NCBI GenBank assembly: GCA_945883545.1
Contig: CAMCXT010000013.1
Span: forward strand, 1-64,000
Reading direction: 5' to 3'
From: Chitinophaga pinensis
GTDB taxonomy: Bacteria; Bacteroidota; Bacteroidia; M30B66
Length of the DNA stretch: 64,000 bases
The notes under the pieces are model-generated. The model was not told the origin of the DNA and searched no databases. It saw only the letters and a list, made by a program, of their open reading frames with translations. The position numbers and the translations under genes are program-made. Below are positions 46,482 through 55,508 of this stretch, piece after piece; position 1 is the first letter of the stretch; each line of letters starts with the position of its first letter.

Positions 46482-47866
46482 GCTACACCAATGAAATTCC
46501 TTGGGAAGTCATCAGATCGCAACGGTCATTTTTCGAATCGGGCGTAACCAGATCGATTGATTTTCGCAAAACCCAATTGAGGAGACTGCTCAAACTGTTA
46601 GATCGCCATGAAGCGGATATCCTTGAAGCGCTTAAAAAAGACCTGAAAAAACATCCGTTCGAAGCCTTCAGCAGTGAAATTGGTTTTTTGAAACTTGAAA
46701 TTAACGAGGCGCTTAAAAATGTTCAGCGTTGGGCAGCAAGGAAGAGAGTTTCGACTCCATTGGTGCATTTTCCTGCTAGCAGTTATATTGTTACTCAACC
46801 GCTTGGCCAAGTGTTGGTGATTAGTCCTTGGAATTACCCAATTATGCTTGCCTTTACTCCGGTTATCAGTGCGATTGCGGCAGGAAATTGTATCGTGTTG
46901 AAACCATCTGAGCTCACCCCCAACTGTTCGGCATTGATTAAGAAGTTGGTTGCTGATTTTTTTGATGCCGGTTTGTTTACTGTAATCGAAGGTGATGGGC
47001 ATGTTGTATTGCCTGCCATAATGGAAAATTATCGCTTTGATTACGTGTTCTTTACTGGCTCGGAAAGAACAGGAAAAATCATCTATAAACTTGCAGCTGA
47101 GAAACTTACTCCAGTAACTTTAGAGTTGGGAGGAAAAAGTCCATGTATTGTTGATGAGACAGCAGATGTTGAGATTTCGGCCAAGCGAATAGTGTGGTCG
47201 AAATTCTGGAATGCTGGTCAAACATGCGTTGCAACAGATTATTTGTTGGTTCATGAAAGTGTAATGGTTGCATTGGTTGCACAAATGAAACGATTTATTG
47301 AGGAGTTTTTCGGGAAAGATTCTCAGCAAAGTGATTCGTTGTCGCGGATTGTATCTCTCCGCCATTTTGAGCGATTGAAACAGCTCATACACCAAGAAAA
47401 AATTGAATTTGGAGGCCGTATTGTCGAATCATCACTTTGGATTGAGCCTACTTTATTGGTAAATACGAGTTTAGAATCATCGGTGATGAAAGAGGAAATT
47501 TTCGGACCGATCCTTCCGATTCTAACCTTTAAAAATTTAGATGAGGCAATGGAAATTGTACGCAAAATGCCCGATCCATTGTCGCTTTATATTTACAGCA
47601 AGTCGAAGCAAAACATCCAACGGATTGAAGAAAATCTCAGTTTTGGTGGAGGTGTGATCAATGGTGGATTGATTCACTTAGCGAACCCCAAGCTTCCATT
47701 TGGAGGTGTTGGCCGCAGTGGTTTTGGAAACTACCACGGTAAATTCGGTTTCGATACTTTCAGTCACCAGAAAGCTATGATGTTCAATAGTTTTTGGCCA
47801 GATATTCCATTCCGGTATGCGCCTTTTGGTAAATGGACTTGGATCGTGAAGCAGTTTATGCGCTGA
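46478..47866 (+). CDS. Aldehyde dehydrogenase, class 3 (AlkH/fatty-aldehyde type)
   Basis: 462 residues, typical of the shorter class 3 group. It oxidises aldehydes to carboxylic acids with NAD(P)+. VLVISPWNYPIMLAF and VFFTGSERTGKII form the cofactor site, LELGGKSP has the general base Glu216, and NAGQTCVATDY has the nucleophile Cys250. FGPILPIL and GGVGRSGFGNYHGKFGFDTFSHQKAM are class 3 C-terminal motifs. Some relatives have a C-terminal membrane anchor; this one ends in a short hydrophobic-basic tail (WTWIVKQFMR). Last gene of the run; its stop abuts the stop of the convergent gene. Confidence 0.93.
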   Translation: MSYTNEIPWEVIRSQRSFFESGVTRSIDFRKTQLRRLLKLLDRHEADILEALKKDLKKHPFEAFSSEIGFLKLEINEALKNVQRWAARKRVSTPLVHFPASSYIVTQPLGQVLVISPWNYPIMLAFTPVISAIAAGNCIVLKPSELTPNCSALIKKLVADFFDAGLFTVIEGDGHVVLPAIMENYRFDYVFFTGSERTGKIIYKLAAEKLTPVTLELGGKSPCIVDETADVEISAKRIVWSKFWNAGQTCVATDYLLVHESVMVALVAQMKRFIEEFFGKDSQQSDSLSRIVSLRHFERLKQLIHQEKIEFGGRIVESSLWIEPTLLVNTSLESSVMKEEIFGPILPILTFKNLDEAMEIVRKMPDPLSLYIYSKSKQNIQRIEENLSFGGGVINGGLIHLANPKLPFGGVGRSGFGNYHGKFGFDTFSHQKAMMFNSFWPDIPFRYAPFGKWTWIVKQFMR

Positions 47867-48373
47867 TCAATCTTTGCGTAGTTCGCGGATTCGGTGATTG
47901 ATTGCAGCTCGATCGTAAGGTTTCAGTTCAAATTCCCCCGACAGGGAAACCTCGTGAATGAAAATTGAATCGATGAGATTTCGTTTTTGAAGCTCCTCCA
48001 GCAGACCGTGTAAAAATGGCTGTTCGGGGAGAATATCCTGCTCCTGTCTTAGCAATTCAAGAATTGGATCAAGGCATGAATTGCCTTCGTTAAGAATGCC
48101 CAATTGCATGAAAAACGGCGCTGGATAAATCGGGTTTTGGGTTGACTTGATCTTCACCAAAAGCACTGAAGTGCCTTTTTTTATCAAGCGATTGATGAGT
48201 CGGTTAGCATCTGTGTGGTGTTCTGAACCTTTTACTGTGAAGGCAAAATAATTTCCCGAATCGATGAGTGCCACATGCGGTGGAATTTTATGCAGACCAA
48301 CAATAACGAGGTATCTTCCACTTGAAAGTGGCAACTCGATCGGCAATAAATTTTTGAGCACCAAGGGGCGCAT
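47867..48373 (-). CDS. Conserved protein of unknown function coupled to dapF
   Basis: 168 residues, no signal or membrane segment, predicted soluble alpha/beta. Notable stretches are SSGRYLVIVGLHKIPPHVALIDSGNYFAFTVKG and a lysine-rich KKGTSVLLVKI strand. Residues 120-168 are mostly helical and charged. I do not recognise the family. Its ATG shares a base with the dapF stop (TGATG), so translation is coupled. The stop touches the aldehyde dehydrogenase stop with no spacer. A role linked to DAP/peptidoglycan is only an inference from position. Confidence 0.75.
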   Translation of the reverse strand: MRPLVLKNLLPIELPLSSGRYLVIVGLHKIPPHVALIDSGNYFAFTVKGSEHHTDANRLINRLIKKGTSVLLVKIKSTQNPIYPAPFFMQLGILNEGNSCLDPILELLRQEQDILPEQPFLHGLLEELQKRNLIDSIFIHEVSLSGEFELKPYDRAAINHRIRELRKD

Positions 48374-49164
48374 CAGATTTCGATTGTGCCTGTAAATACT
48401 TCAGCCGCAGGGCCTGAGAGCGTAACGTTGCTGTAATTATCGTCGCCGGTGGAAAAGTGCACCTTCAATTCTCCTCCACGGGTATAAACACGGATTGGAT
48501 TTTCATTGATCATTCCTGAGAAATGGCTGGCGATTGCAGATGCAGTAACTCCGGTTCCGCATGACAGCGTTTCCTCTTCAACTCCACGCTCGTAGGTGCG
48601 AACTGTGATGGAATCTGTGTGAATTTCCGCAAAATTTACATTTACTCCGTCGCGAAGGAATCTTTCGGAATTTCTCACCTTTCGCCCTTCGGCATTCACA
48701 TCGATGGATGCTGCATCATCAACAAATCTAACGAAGTGAGGAGAGCCAGTATTGAGAAACAGGTCGTTATCGATCGTTTCTGGTGTTTGAACGGGTTGCA
48801 TTGATAGTCGAACCCAAACTTGATGTTCTCCAATTTCTTCGATAGAAGCTTCGTGAAGACCATCGAATGCTTGGAAGCTGAAGTTGTATTTGCCTGGATT
48901 TAGTTTGTGTGCAAAAGCTGCAGCGCATCTACCGCCGTTCCCGCACATTGAGCCTTCATATCCATCGGCATTGAAATAAATCATTCGGAAATCAAATTCA
49001 GATTCGTTTCTAAACAGGATCAGACCGTCGCCACCGATTCCAAAACGACGATTGCAGAGTTTCTGAATTAATGCACTGTTTTGGCTATCGAATTGTTTCT
49101 GTCGGTCGTCGACAATAATGAAATCATTTCCTGTTGCCTGAAACTTGAAAAACTGCAATGTCAT
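48373..49164 (-). CDS. dapF: Diaminopimelate epimerase
   Basis: 263 residues. It interconverts LL- and meso-diaminopimelate for lysine and peptidoglycan, cofactor-independent, with two catalytic cysteines. Cys74 is in MCGNGGRC and Cys202 in LSCGTGVTASA. The first half starts FFKFQATGNDFIIVDD, the usual opening, and each half is one lobe. The start overlaps the preceding membrane protein stop by ATGA and its own stop overlaps the next start by one base, so three genes are coupled. Confidence 0.96.
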   Translation of the reverse strand: MTLQFFKFQATGNDFIIVDDRQKQFDSQNSALIQKLCNRRFGIGGDGLILFRNESEFDFRMIYFNADGYEGSMCGNGGRCAAAFAHKLNPGKYNFSFQAFDGLHEASIEEIGEHQVWVRLSMQPVQTPETIDNDLFLNTGSPHFVRFVDDAASIDVNAEGRKVRNSERFLRDGVNVNFAEIHTDSITVRTYERGVEEETLSCGTGVTASAIASHFSGMINENPIRVYTRGGELKVHFSTGDDNYSNVTLSGPAAEVFTGTIEI

Positions 49165-49832
49165 GAACGTAATTGTTTGATCGTGTTTTCGTCGGTAATC
49201 CTTTGGTAAGGCATAAACCGGTCGGTTGGATAGATTCTATAAAAAAAGTTGCCGCTTCTAAGGATCAGAGTTCCATTGAGGTCGAAAAGCTTGGTGATAT
49301 CTTCAGGATTTAAACCAAAGCTGATGATTCCGTTTCGGATGAGTTTGAATCCTTTGAAATTTACAGGCGATTGCCAGAATTCGAGGCGAAAAGTATTTTC
49401 GTTGGTATTTTGCCCACCTTGAAAGACATTTAGCAAAGAGTCTGTTTTAATGGATTGACTGGGCTTCCCGATGATAGAGGCTTCAATCAGAATACTTTTC
49501 AAAAGCTCATCGCGTCGTACGACAATTTCTTCATTAGTATTTGAAGTTGATGGTAATGAATCTGTACTACTCGGAGCTATGAAACTTGAATCGGCAAAAG
49601 TTCCTTCTTGGTAATTGGATGGACTAGGAGTTAAAGGTGTCGATTTATTGACTTTGCGAGATTTGGATTCAAACTCCGTGGTTAAATCAACAATGGTATC
49701 TATGGAAGAATTGTTCTCATTAGAACCAAACAGTCGAGAAGGACTGAAATCGTTCATAATTAAAAACACAATTCCAATTGCGGCGAGCATGCCGAACAGA
49801 ATTCCGCTTAAAAAAGAACCAGGAGTCCTCAT
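49161..49832 (-). CDS. Membrane-anchored protein of unknown function
   Basis: 223 residues. MRTPGSFLSGILFGMLAAIGIVFLIM gives one N-terminal membrane helix (residues ~9-26). A ~70-residue Ser/Thr/Pro/Asn-rich linker follows, then a compact C-terminal domain (~105-223) with strand-rich sequence (FRLEFWQSPVNFKGFKLIRN, GNFFYRIYPTD), predicted on the periplasmic side. No family recognised. ATG 49832 is preferred; an upstream in-frame TTG at 49871 would put hydrophilic residues before the helix. The stop overlaps the dapF start (ATGA), so it heads the dapF operon. Confidence 0.7.
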   Translation of the reverse strand: MRTPGSFLSGILFGMLAAIGIVFLIMNDFSPSRLFGSNENNSSIDTIVDLTTEFESKSRKVNKSTPLTPSPSNYQEGTFADSSFIAPSSTDSLPSTSNTNEEIVVRRDELLKSILIEASIIGKPSQSIKTDSLLNVFQGGQNTNENTFRLEFWQSPVNFKGFKLIRNGIISFGLNPEDITKLFDLNGTLILRSGNFFYRIYPTDRFMPYQRITDENTIKQLRS

Positions 49833-49899
49833 GAATCCATAAAAATTGTTAAAAATCAGGAGCTTCAACAACAGATATTGAGGCGATCCGTTTCGGGTA

Positions 49900-49907
49900 C
49901 AAACCTA
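49900..49907 (-). promoter_or_regulatory. -7 element of the dapF operon
   Basis: TAGGTTTG on the minus strand matches TAnnTTTG, 67 bases before the ATG at 49832. No -33 TTTG is seen at the usual spacing. Confidence 0.45.
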
Positions 49908-50035
49908 AGTCATTTTAAGTTGCAGTTGTTCCTGTTAAAAGAACTCAGTTAACACTTGAGTGTTCATGAAGAACTGCAAAAATGGCAGGGCATAATTTTT
50001 GAGAACCCAAAACTTTAGTCAATTATCCAACTTTT

Positions 50036-51472
50036 ATGAAAAAAATCCTGTCTTCATTGCTCATTGCATGCCTAGGCGGTTTTGCAGCTTTGAGTTTAAA
50101 CCACTTTGTTTATCAAAACAACACTTCAGAAAAAAGCCGACTTATTCAGGAGAGAATTCCTGTAAAATTGACAGCCGGAAATGGTTCACAATTGGCTTCA
50201 GCACCAGACTTCACACAATCGGCTGAAATGTCGGTGAATGGTGTAGTTCACGTAAAAACGCTTGTTTCTGGAAATCGGAACTACGATCCATTTTTCGATT
50301 ATTTCTTTGGAAATCCATACCGCAATTCGCCGAATCAACCAACAGCTTCTGGTTCGGGAGTAATTATATCTGAAGATGGCTATATCGTTACTAACAATCA
50401 CGTGATCGCCAATGCAGAAAAAGTTGAAGTTGTATTAAACGATAAAAGAGAATATCAAGCTACCGTAATTGGTCGTGATCCAAATACTGATTTGGCGTTG
50501 TTGAAAGTAGATGCGAAAGGGCTTCCATTTATTTATTATGGAAATTCGGATGATGTTAAAGTTGGAGAATGGGCACTTGCCGTGGGCAATCCGTTTAGTT
50601 TAACCTCAACAGTTACGGCTGGGATTATCAGCGCTAAAGGACGAAACATTAACATACTGAATGAGAAATTCGCCATTGAATCATTTATTCAAACTGATGC
50701 TGCGGTAAATCCTGGAAACAGCGGAGGAGCTTTGGTAAATGCGAAAGGTGAATTGATTGGAATAAATTCAGCCATCGCGTCCAATACAGGATCTTACTCG
50801 GGTTATTCCTTTGCGATTCCAGTGAATATCGTTAGAAAAGTAGTTGCCGATTTGTTAGAATATGGTGATGTTCAGCGTGCATTTATTGGGGTTGTGCTTG
50901 AAGATCTTGATGCAAAACTCGCATCCAAAAAAGGCATTGAAAACATCAAAGGTGTTTATGTTGCTGGCTTAAATGCTGGAGGAGCTGCAGAAGAGGCGGG
51001 CATTAAACAGGGCGATGTGATTTTGAAAATTCAAGACGCAATCGTGAACAATCTACCTGAATTGCAGGAGCAGATTGGCCGTTATCGTCCTGGTGATAAA
51101 GTAGAACTCACTGTGAATCGCGAAGGAGATGTGAAAGTGATTCCTGTTGTTTTGAAAAATAAAAACGGAGATACACGCTTGATTCGATACTCAGAATCAA
51201 TTGCCAATGAACTTGGAGCAGAATTCATGGCACCGAGTGATAAAGAGAAAAGCACGCTTCGATTCGAAAAAGGTTTGAAAGTGGCGAAACTCAAAGAAGG
51301 CAAACTCAAGCGAATTGGAATTCGTGAAGGCTTTATCATCACTCACATTGGCGATAAACCTGTAGATTCAATTGAAGATTTAACCAACGCGTTAAAATCG
51401 GAGCGCAGAGGAATGTTGATTGAAGGGATTTATCCAAATGGAACAAGGGCTTATTACGGTCTCGGGATTTAG
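50036..51472 (+). CDS. HtrA/Do family periplasmic serine protease
   Basis: 478 residues. It degrades or refolds damaged envelope proteins. An N-terminal signal or anchor (KKILSSLLIACLGGFAALSL) precedes a trypsin-like domain (~60-265) with intact triad His122 (TNNHVIA), Asp152 (NTDLALLK) and Ser229 (NPGNSGGAL). PDZ1 (~285-380) has GVYVAGLNAGGAAEEAGIKQGDVIL. A shorter, divergent second PDZ (~400-475) has LKRIGIREGFIITHIGDKPV. Length and layout match DegP/DegQ-type proteins of Bacteroidota. Monocistronic; an off-by-one -7-like TAATTTTTG lies at 49993-50001, and a terminator follows the stop. Confidence 0.95.
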   Translation: MKKILSSLLIACLGGFAALSLNHFVYQNNTSEKSRLIQERIPVKLTAGNGSQLASAPDFTQSAEMSVNGVVHVKTLVSGNRNYDPFFDYFFGNPYRNSPNQPTASGSGVIISEDGYIVTNNHVIANAEKVEVVLNDKREYQATVIGRDPNTDLALLKVDAKGLPFIYYGNSDDVKVGEWALAVGNPFSLTSTVTAGIISAKGRNINILNEKFAIESFIQTDAAVNPGNSGGALVNAKGELIGINSAIASNTGSYSGYSFAIPVNIVRKVVADLLEYGDVQRAFIGVVLEDLDAKLASKKGIENIKGVYVAGLNAGGAAEEAGIKQGDVILKIQDAIVNNLPELQEQIGRYRPGDKVELTVNREGDVKVIPVVLKNKNGDTRLIRYSESIANELGAEFMAPSDKEKSTLRFEKGLKVAKLKEGKLKRIGIREGFIITHIGDKPVDSIEDLTNALKSERRGMLIEGIYPNGTRAYYGLGI

Positions 51473-51492
51473 TAAGTAATCAACAAAAGCAC

Positions 51493-51532
51493 AAAGGTCT
51501 TTCTGAAAAATATCCAGAAAGACCTTTTTTTT
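51493..51532 (+). terminator. Terminator of the HtrA gene
   Basis: AAAGGTCTTTCTG pairs with CAGAAAGACCTTT around a 9-base loop and is followed by a T run. Confidence 0.92.
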
Positions 51533-51557
51533 GTGTCTGATCGGGAGTGTAAATTGC

Positions 51558-51565
51558 TAATTTCG
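51558..51565 (+). promoter_or_regulatory. Probable -7 element of the GAPDH gene
   Basis: TAATTTCG differs from TAnnTTTG by one base and lies 26 bases before the ATG. The same variant occurs at the parvulin gene promoter (58476-58483), where spacing to a -33 TTTG is ideal. Confidence 0.45.
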
Positions 51566-51591
51566 CAACGCAAAAATTAAAGCCCTTTCAT

Positions 51592-53064
51592 ATGTCACAA
51601 AACGGTTCGGGAGTACTTCCAAACAATTACGAAACTGAGTTACAAGAGTGGATTCAAGACGAAAAAGCTGCCATTGAACTGATTCACATTGTTGGTCAGT
51701 TATGGTTCGAAAAAAGTATCGAATTGGTGATTTTTCGTAATCAGTTGGTAGATAGAAGTGCAAGTGAAATCCTAAACCTTCACAACTACGCAAGAACAAT
51801 TGTTGGCCGACCGATTGCGATTCAAGATACAATCATTTTGGCGCGTGAAATCTTCAATAAAGAGATTGCTCCATCAAGAATTGATATCGGTCGCTTGGCG
51901 ACAGAATGGCTTAACGAAAAGGCACTTTATCCTTCATCTGTTGAATTTATCAATGATAAACTTGCAGCATTTTTGGGTAACGACAAGCGCGTATTAACGC
52001 CTAAAGATGTTGTGCTTTATGGATTTGGTCGAATTGGTCGAATTGCTGCTCGCGAAATCATCGCACAAGCAGGAAAAGGAGAACAACTTCGTTTGCGTGC
52101 GATTGTAACCCGCAGCAATTCTGATGAAGACATCACAAAACGTGCAGCATTGCTTAGAACGGACTCTGTGCACGGTCCATTCCCTGGAACTATCATCGAA
52201 GATCTTGAGAATAAGGCATTGATCATCAACGGGCATACTGTTAAAATGATTGCTGCTTCAGATCCTGCAGCTGTTGATTATCATGCCTATGGAATTGAGA
52301 ATGCTTTGTTGATCGACAACACAGGTGTAACACGCGACAGAAAAGGATTATCGGAGCATCTTAAATCACAAGGCATTTCGAAGGTTTTGTTAACAGCTCC
52401 AGGCAAAGGTGATATTCCTAACATCGTTTATGGAGTTAACCAATCATCAGCCGATAAAGACAATGAAACGATTTTCTCTGCAGCATCTTGCACAACAAAT
52501 GCAATTGTGCCAGTATTGAAAGTGATTCAAAAGAATTTAGGCATTGTTAGTGGGCACATCGAGACTATTCATGCTTATACCAATGACCAAAACTTGTTGG
52601 ACAATTACCACAAGAAATACCGTCGTGGTCGTGCAGCGGCATTGAACATGGTGATCACAGAAACAGGTGCAGGAAGTGCCGTTTCTAAAGTTATTCCTGA
52701 ACTAGCTGGAAAATTAACTTCCAATGCAGTTCGTGTTCCTGTGCCGAATGTTTCTTTGGCAATTTTGAATCTTAAAATTGAATCAGCAACATCGAAAGAT
52801 GACCTCAACAGCCTACTTCGCAATGCCGCATTGAAAGGCGAATTGGTTGAACAGATTCAATTTTCGATGTCGCAAGAATTGGTTTCTTCTGACCTTGTTG
52901 GAAATTCTTGTGCATCAATTGTAGATAGTCCTGCAACGATCGTTTCAGACGACAACAAATCGATTGTGTTGTATGTATGGTACGACAATGAATATGGATA
53001 TACTCGTCAGGTTGTTCGTTTTGCGAAATACTTGGCTGAAGTAATTCGTTTAACTTACTATTAA
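51592..53064 (+). CDS. Glyceraldehyde-3-phosphate dehydrogenase, long form
   Basis: 490 residues against ~335 for ordinary GAPDH. Residues ~140-490 form the enzyme: LYGFGRIGRIAAREI (NAD site from ~144), LIDNTGVTRDRKG, SAASCTTNAIVP with the catalytic Cys300, HAYTNDQNLLDNYHKKYRRGRAAALNMV, and WYDNEYGYTRQVV. Residues 1-140 are an added, mostly helical domain (ELQEWIQDEKAAIELIHIVGQLWFEK-type helices) that I recall in other Bacteroidota GAPDHs; its function is unknown to me. The ATG at 51592 fits because the extension is helical and begins immediately. The gene lies between two terminators, so it is transcribed alone. Confidence 0.93.
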   Translation: MSQNGSGVLPNNYETELQEWIQDEKAAIELIHIVGQLWFEKSIELVIFRNQLVDRSASEILNLHNYARTIVGRPIAIQDTIILAREIFNKEIAPSRIDIGRLATEWLNEKALYPSSVEFINDKLAAFLGNDKRVLTPKDVVLYGFGRIGRIAAREIIAQAGKGEQLRLRAIVTRSNSDEDITKRAALLRTDSVHGPFPGTIIEDLENKALIINGHTVKMIAASDPAAVDYHAYGIENALLIDNTGVTRDRKGLSEHLKSQGISKVLLTAPGKGDIPNIVYGVNQSSADKDNETIFSAASCTTNAIVPVLKVIQKNLGIVSGHIETIHAYTNDQNLLDNYHKKYRRGRAAALNMVITETGAGSAVSKVIPELAGKLTSNAVRVPVPNVSLAILNLKIESATSKDDLNSLLRNAALKGELVEQIQFSMSQELVSSDLVGNSCASIVDSPATIVSDDNKSIVLYVWYDNEYGYTRQVVRFAKYLAEVIRLTYY

Positions 53065-53081
53065 TCGGTCATCGATAAAAG

Positions 53082-53121
53082 AAAAAGGGCTGCTTTGAAT
53101 GTTTTAGAGCAGCCCTTTTTC
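53082..53121. terminator. Bidirectional terminator, GAPDH/MoxR
   Basis: AAAAAGGGCTGCT pairs with AGAGCAGCCCTTTTT around a ~13-base loop. The A run on the left and T run on the right allow it to act on both converging genes. Confidence 0.88.
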
Positions 53122-53139
53122 TTTGAATATTAAGAAGAT

Positions 53140-54111
53140 TTAATCTAGCAATGAAGCAATGATTTTCTCTACTGAAATTCCTTCGGCTTCAGCTTTGTAA
53201 TTTCTGATGATGCGGTGACGAAGAATGGCTGTTGCAACTGCGTTCACATCTTCAATATCGGGCGAATATTTCCCACGAATGGCAGCATGGCATTTTGCGC
53301 CAAGCACCAAGAATTGTGATGCACGTGGACCGGCTCCCCACGCGAGATACTTCTTCACCATTTCTGGTGCATGACCAGAGTTGGCGCGTGTTTTCACGGC
53401 AAGTTTCACGGCATATTCTAGCACATTGTCGGATACAGGAATTCTGCGCACAAGGTCTTGGTAAAACAAGATTTCCTCGGCACTGAGAATTGAATTTAGC
53501 TCAATCTGCTCATCTGATGTTGTGCTTTTTACTACACGAATTTCATCTTCTAAAGATGGGTAATCAACCCAAATATTGAACATAAAACGGTCGAGTTGGG
53601 CTTCAGGGAGCGGATATGTACCTTCTTGTTCGATTGGGTTTTGCGTTGCCAAAACGAAGAAAGGCTTTCCAAGTTCGTAACGCTTTCCAGCTGCTGTTAC
53701 TGCCTTTTCTTGCATCGCTTCAAGTAGCGCAGCCTGTGTTTTTGGCGGTGTACGGTTGATCTCATCTGCCAAAATGATGTTGGCGAACAGAGGACCTTTG
53801 ATGAATTTGAATTGTCGATTTTCATCTAAAATTTCGGTTCCTACAATATCCGAAGGCATCAAATCGGGCGTAAACTGGATGCGGTTGTAATCTAAACCGA
53901 GCACTTTAGAAATGGTGGTTACCAATAAAGTTTTAGCCAAACCAGGCACACCAACAAGTAGACAATGGCCTCTGCTGAAGATTGAGATAATTACATCCTT
54001 TACCACATCATCCTGACCGATAACCACTTTACCGATTTCAGCATTGAGTCGGCTGTAAGCATCCTTTAATCCGTTTATAGCTTCCACATCGGAAGCGAAT
54101 TTCTGTTGCAT
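53140..54111 (-). CDS. MoxR family AAA+ ATPase
   Basis: 323 residues, cytoplasmic chaperone-like ATPase. Walker A is LLVGVPGLAKTLL, Walker B is NIILADEINRTPPKTQAALLEAM, sensor 1 is FVLATQNPIEQEGTYPLPEAQLDRF, and the C-terminal lid contains RAFxVLGAK-like sequence (ASQFLVLGAKCHAAIRG). MoxR proteins usually work with von Willebrand A and DUF58 partners, none of which is adjacent here. It lies 20 bases behind the parvulin gene, so it is probably the last gene of the envelope-folding operon. Confidence 0.94.
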   Translation of the reverse strand: MQQKFASDVEAINGLKDAYSRLNAEIGKVVIGQDDVVKDVIISIFSRGHCLLVGVPGLAKTLLVTTISKVLGLDYNRIQFTPDLMPSDIVGTEILDENRQFKFIKGPLFANIILADEINRTPPKTQAALLEAMQEKAVTAAGKRYELGKPFFVLATQNPIEQEGTYPLPEAQLDRFMFNIWVDYPSLEDEIRVVKSTTSDEQIELNSILSAEEILFYQDLVRRIPVSDNVLEYAVKLAVKTRANSGHAPEMVKKYLAWGAGPRASQFLVLGAKCHAAIRGKYSPDIEDVNAVATAILRHRIIRNYKAEAEGISVEKIIASLLD

Positions 54112-54131
54112 ATCTTTAGGTGATATTGAAT

Positions 54132-55508
54132 TTACTGGGTTTTCCAGTCGTTAGCGAAATCGCATGCGTTAAATATCGGGTCGATACGAACATAGAATGA
54201 TTTACGTTTCCTTTCGATCCAATCCTGGACTCTTTTTTCACGTTTTTCGTTTTCTGCAGCTGCCATAATTTTCTGGTAATCATCGTCCAGGTTGGCAACA
54301 TGGGGCTTTGTTCTTGAGCGGAGCATCACGATTCGATACGCTTCCTTTTTCTCTCCAGCGCGTACGAGAACTGGATCAGAAATTTCACCTTCTTTGAGTT
54401 TATCCACTACAAAGAAAAGGCTTTGGTCCATTTGAGAAATCTCGAAAAATGTTGAACCTGAAGCTGCATTTACCATTACACCTCCATTGTTTTTGGATTC
54501 AGCATCATCGGAAAATTTGTTGGCAGCCTCTTCGAAACTGATAGTACCGAGACGAACTTCGCGCAACACGCTATCTAGTTGAATTCGGGCTTTATCGAGA
54601 TCAGTAGCTGATGGTTTTGGTGACAGGAGGATATGGCGAACATTGATCGTCTCCCCTCTTCTTTCGATCAATTGGATGATATGAAAACCGTACGTTGATT
54701 CGATCACTGGGGAAATCTCCTTGCCTTTAAGTTCGAAAGCTGCTGCTTCGAATTCAGGTACTAAATCGCCTCTTCCAACGAAGCCTAATTCACCGCCCTT
54801 AGCAGCAGAACCTACATCTTCTGAGTAGAAAGCTGCCATGGAAGCAAAGCTTTTACCGTCAAGAATCTTCTGGCGGATATCAGATAGTTCCTTTCGAACT
54901 CGTTCCTTTTCGGCAATATTGATTGGTGGTTTTCTAAGGATTTGAGCGACTTGAATTTCGCTTTCAACAAATGGGAGGCTGTCTTTTGGGATTTTGTTGT
55001 AGAATTCCTTCACTTCGGCTGGAGACACTTTGATTTCACCAGCAAGTTTTGATTGCATTTGTTGTACGAGCAATTGCTCTCTGATTCGGTCTTTGAAGTC
55101 GTCTTTGATTTGAGTGATAGACTTTCCAAGGTATTTTTCCAATTCTTCAACGGAGCCAATTTGGTTTACAAAGAATCTAATTTTCTTATCCAATTCTTGG
55201 TCAACCTGAGCATCCGTAACTTCGATACTGTCTTTTTCTGCTTGGTTGAGCAGAAGTTTTTGGAGGATGATATCTTCGAGAACCGCGCACTTCAAGTTGG
55301 TGTCAACTACACCGTTTTGCGCTTGAATTTGTTGAACTTGGGCTTGTAATTCGGAATATAGGATTGGTTTTTCGCCAACCACAGCAATTATTTTATCAAT
55401 CATTCCATTCGTAGGCTGAGCATTCAATTGCCCAGCAAACAGCATGATCAGTGCTGAGATGGTAAAAATATTAACGTGTAGTTTGTAGAATTTCAAAGTC
55501 TTTTTCAT
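54132..55508 (-). CDS. SurA-like periplasmic parvulin peptidyl-prolyl isomerase
   Basis: 458 residues. The signal peptide (FYKLHVNIFTISALIMLFAGQLNAQ) is followed by a SurA N-terminal helical domain (MIDKIIAVVGEKPILYSEL, residues ~30-160) and two PpiC domains (~165-270 and ~275-390), the first with GGELGFVGRGDLVPEFEAAAF and TYGFHIIQLIE, the second with RHILLSPKPSATD but a weaker core. Predicted to chaperone outer-membrane proteins to the Bam machine. Start at ATG 55508 (MKKTLKF) is preferred; in-frame ATGs at 55529, 55520 and 55517 are alternatives. The gene overlaps the end of the foldase-like lipoprotein gene by 38 bases. Confidence 0.92.
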   Translation of the reverse strand: MKKTLKFYKLHVNIFTISALIMLFAGQLNAQPTNGMIDKIIAVVGEKPILYSELQAQVQQIQAQNGVVDTNLKCAVLEDIILQKLLLNQAEKDSIEVTDAQVDQELDKKIRFFVNQIGSVEELEKYLGKSITQIKDDFKDRIREQLLVQQMQSKLAGEIKVSPAEVKEFYNKIPKDSLPFVESEIQVAQILRKPPINIAEKERVRKELSDIRQKILDGKSFASMAAFYSEDVGSAAKGGELGFVGRGDLVPEFEAAAFELKGKEISPVIESTYGFHIIQLIERRGETINVRHILLSPKPSATDLDKARIQLDSVLREVRLGTISFEEAANKFSDDAESKNNGGVMVNAASGSTFFEISQMDQSLFFVVDKLKEGEISDPVLVRAGEKKEAYRIVMLRSRTKPHVANLDDDYQKIMAAAENEKREKRVQDWIERKRKSFYVRIDPIFNACDFANDWKTQ

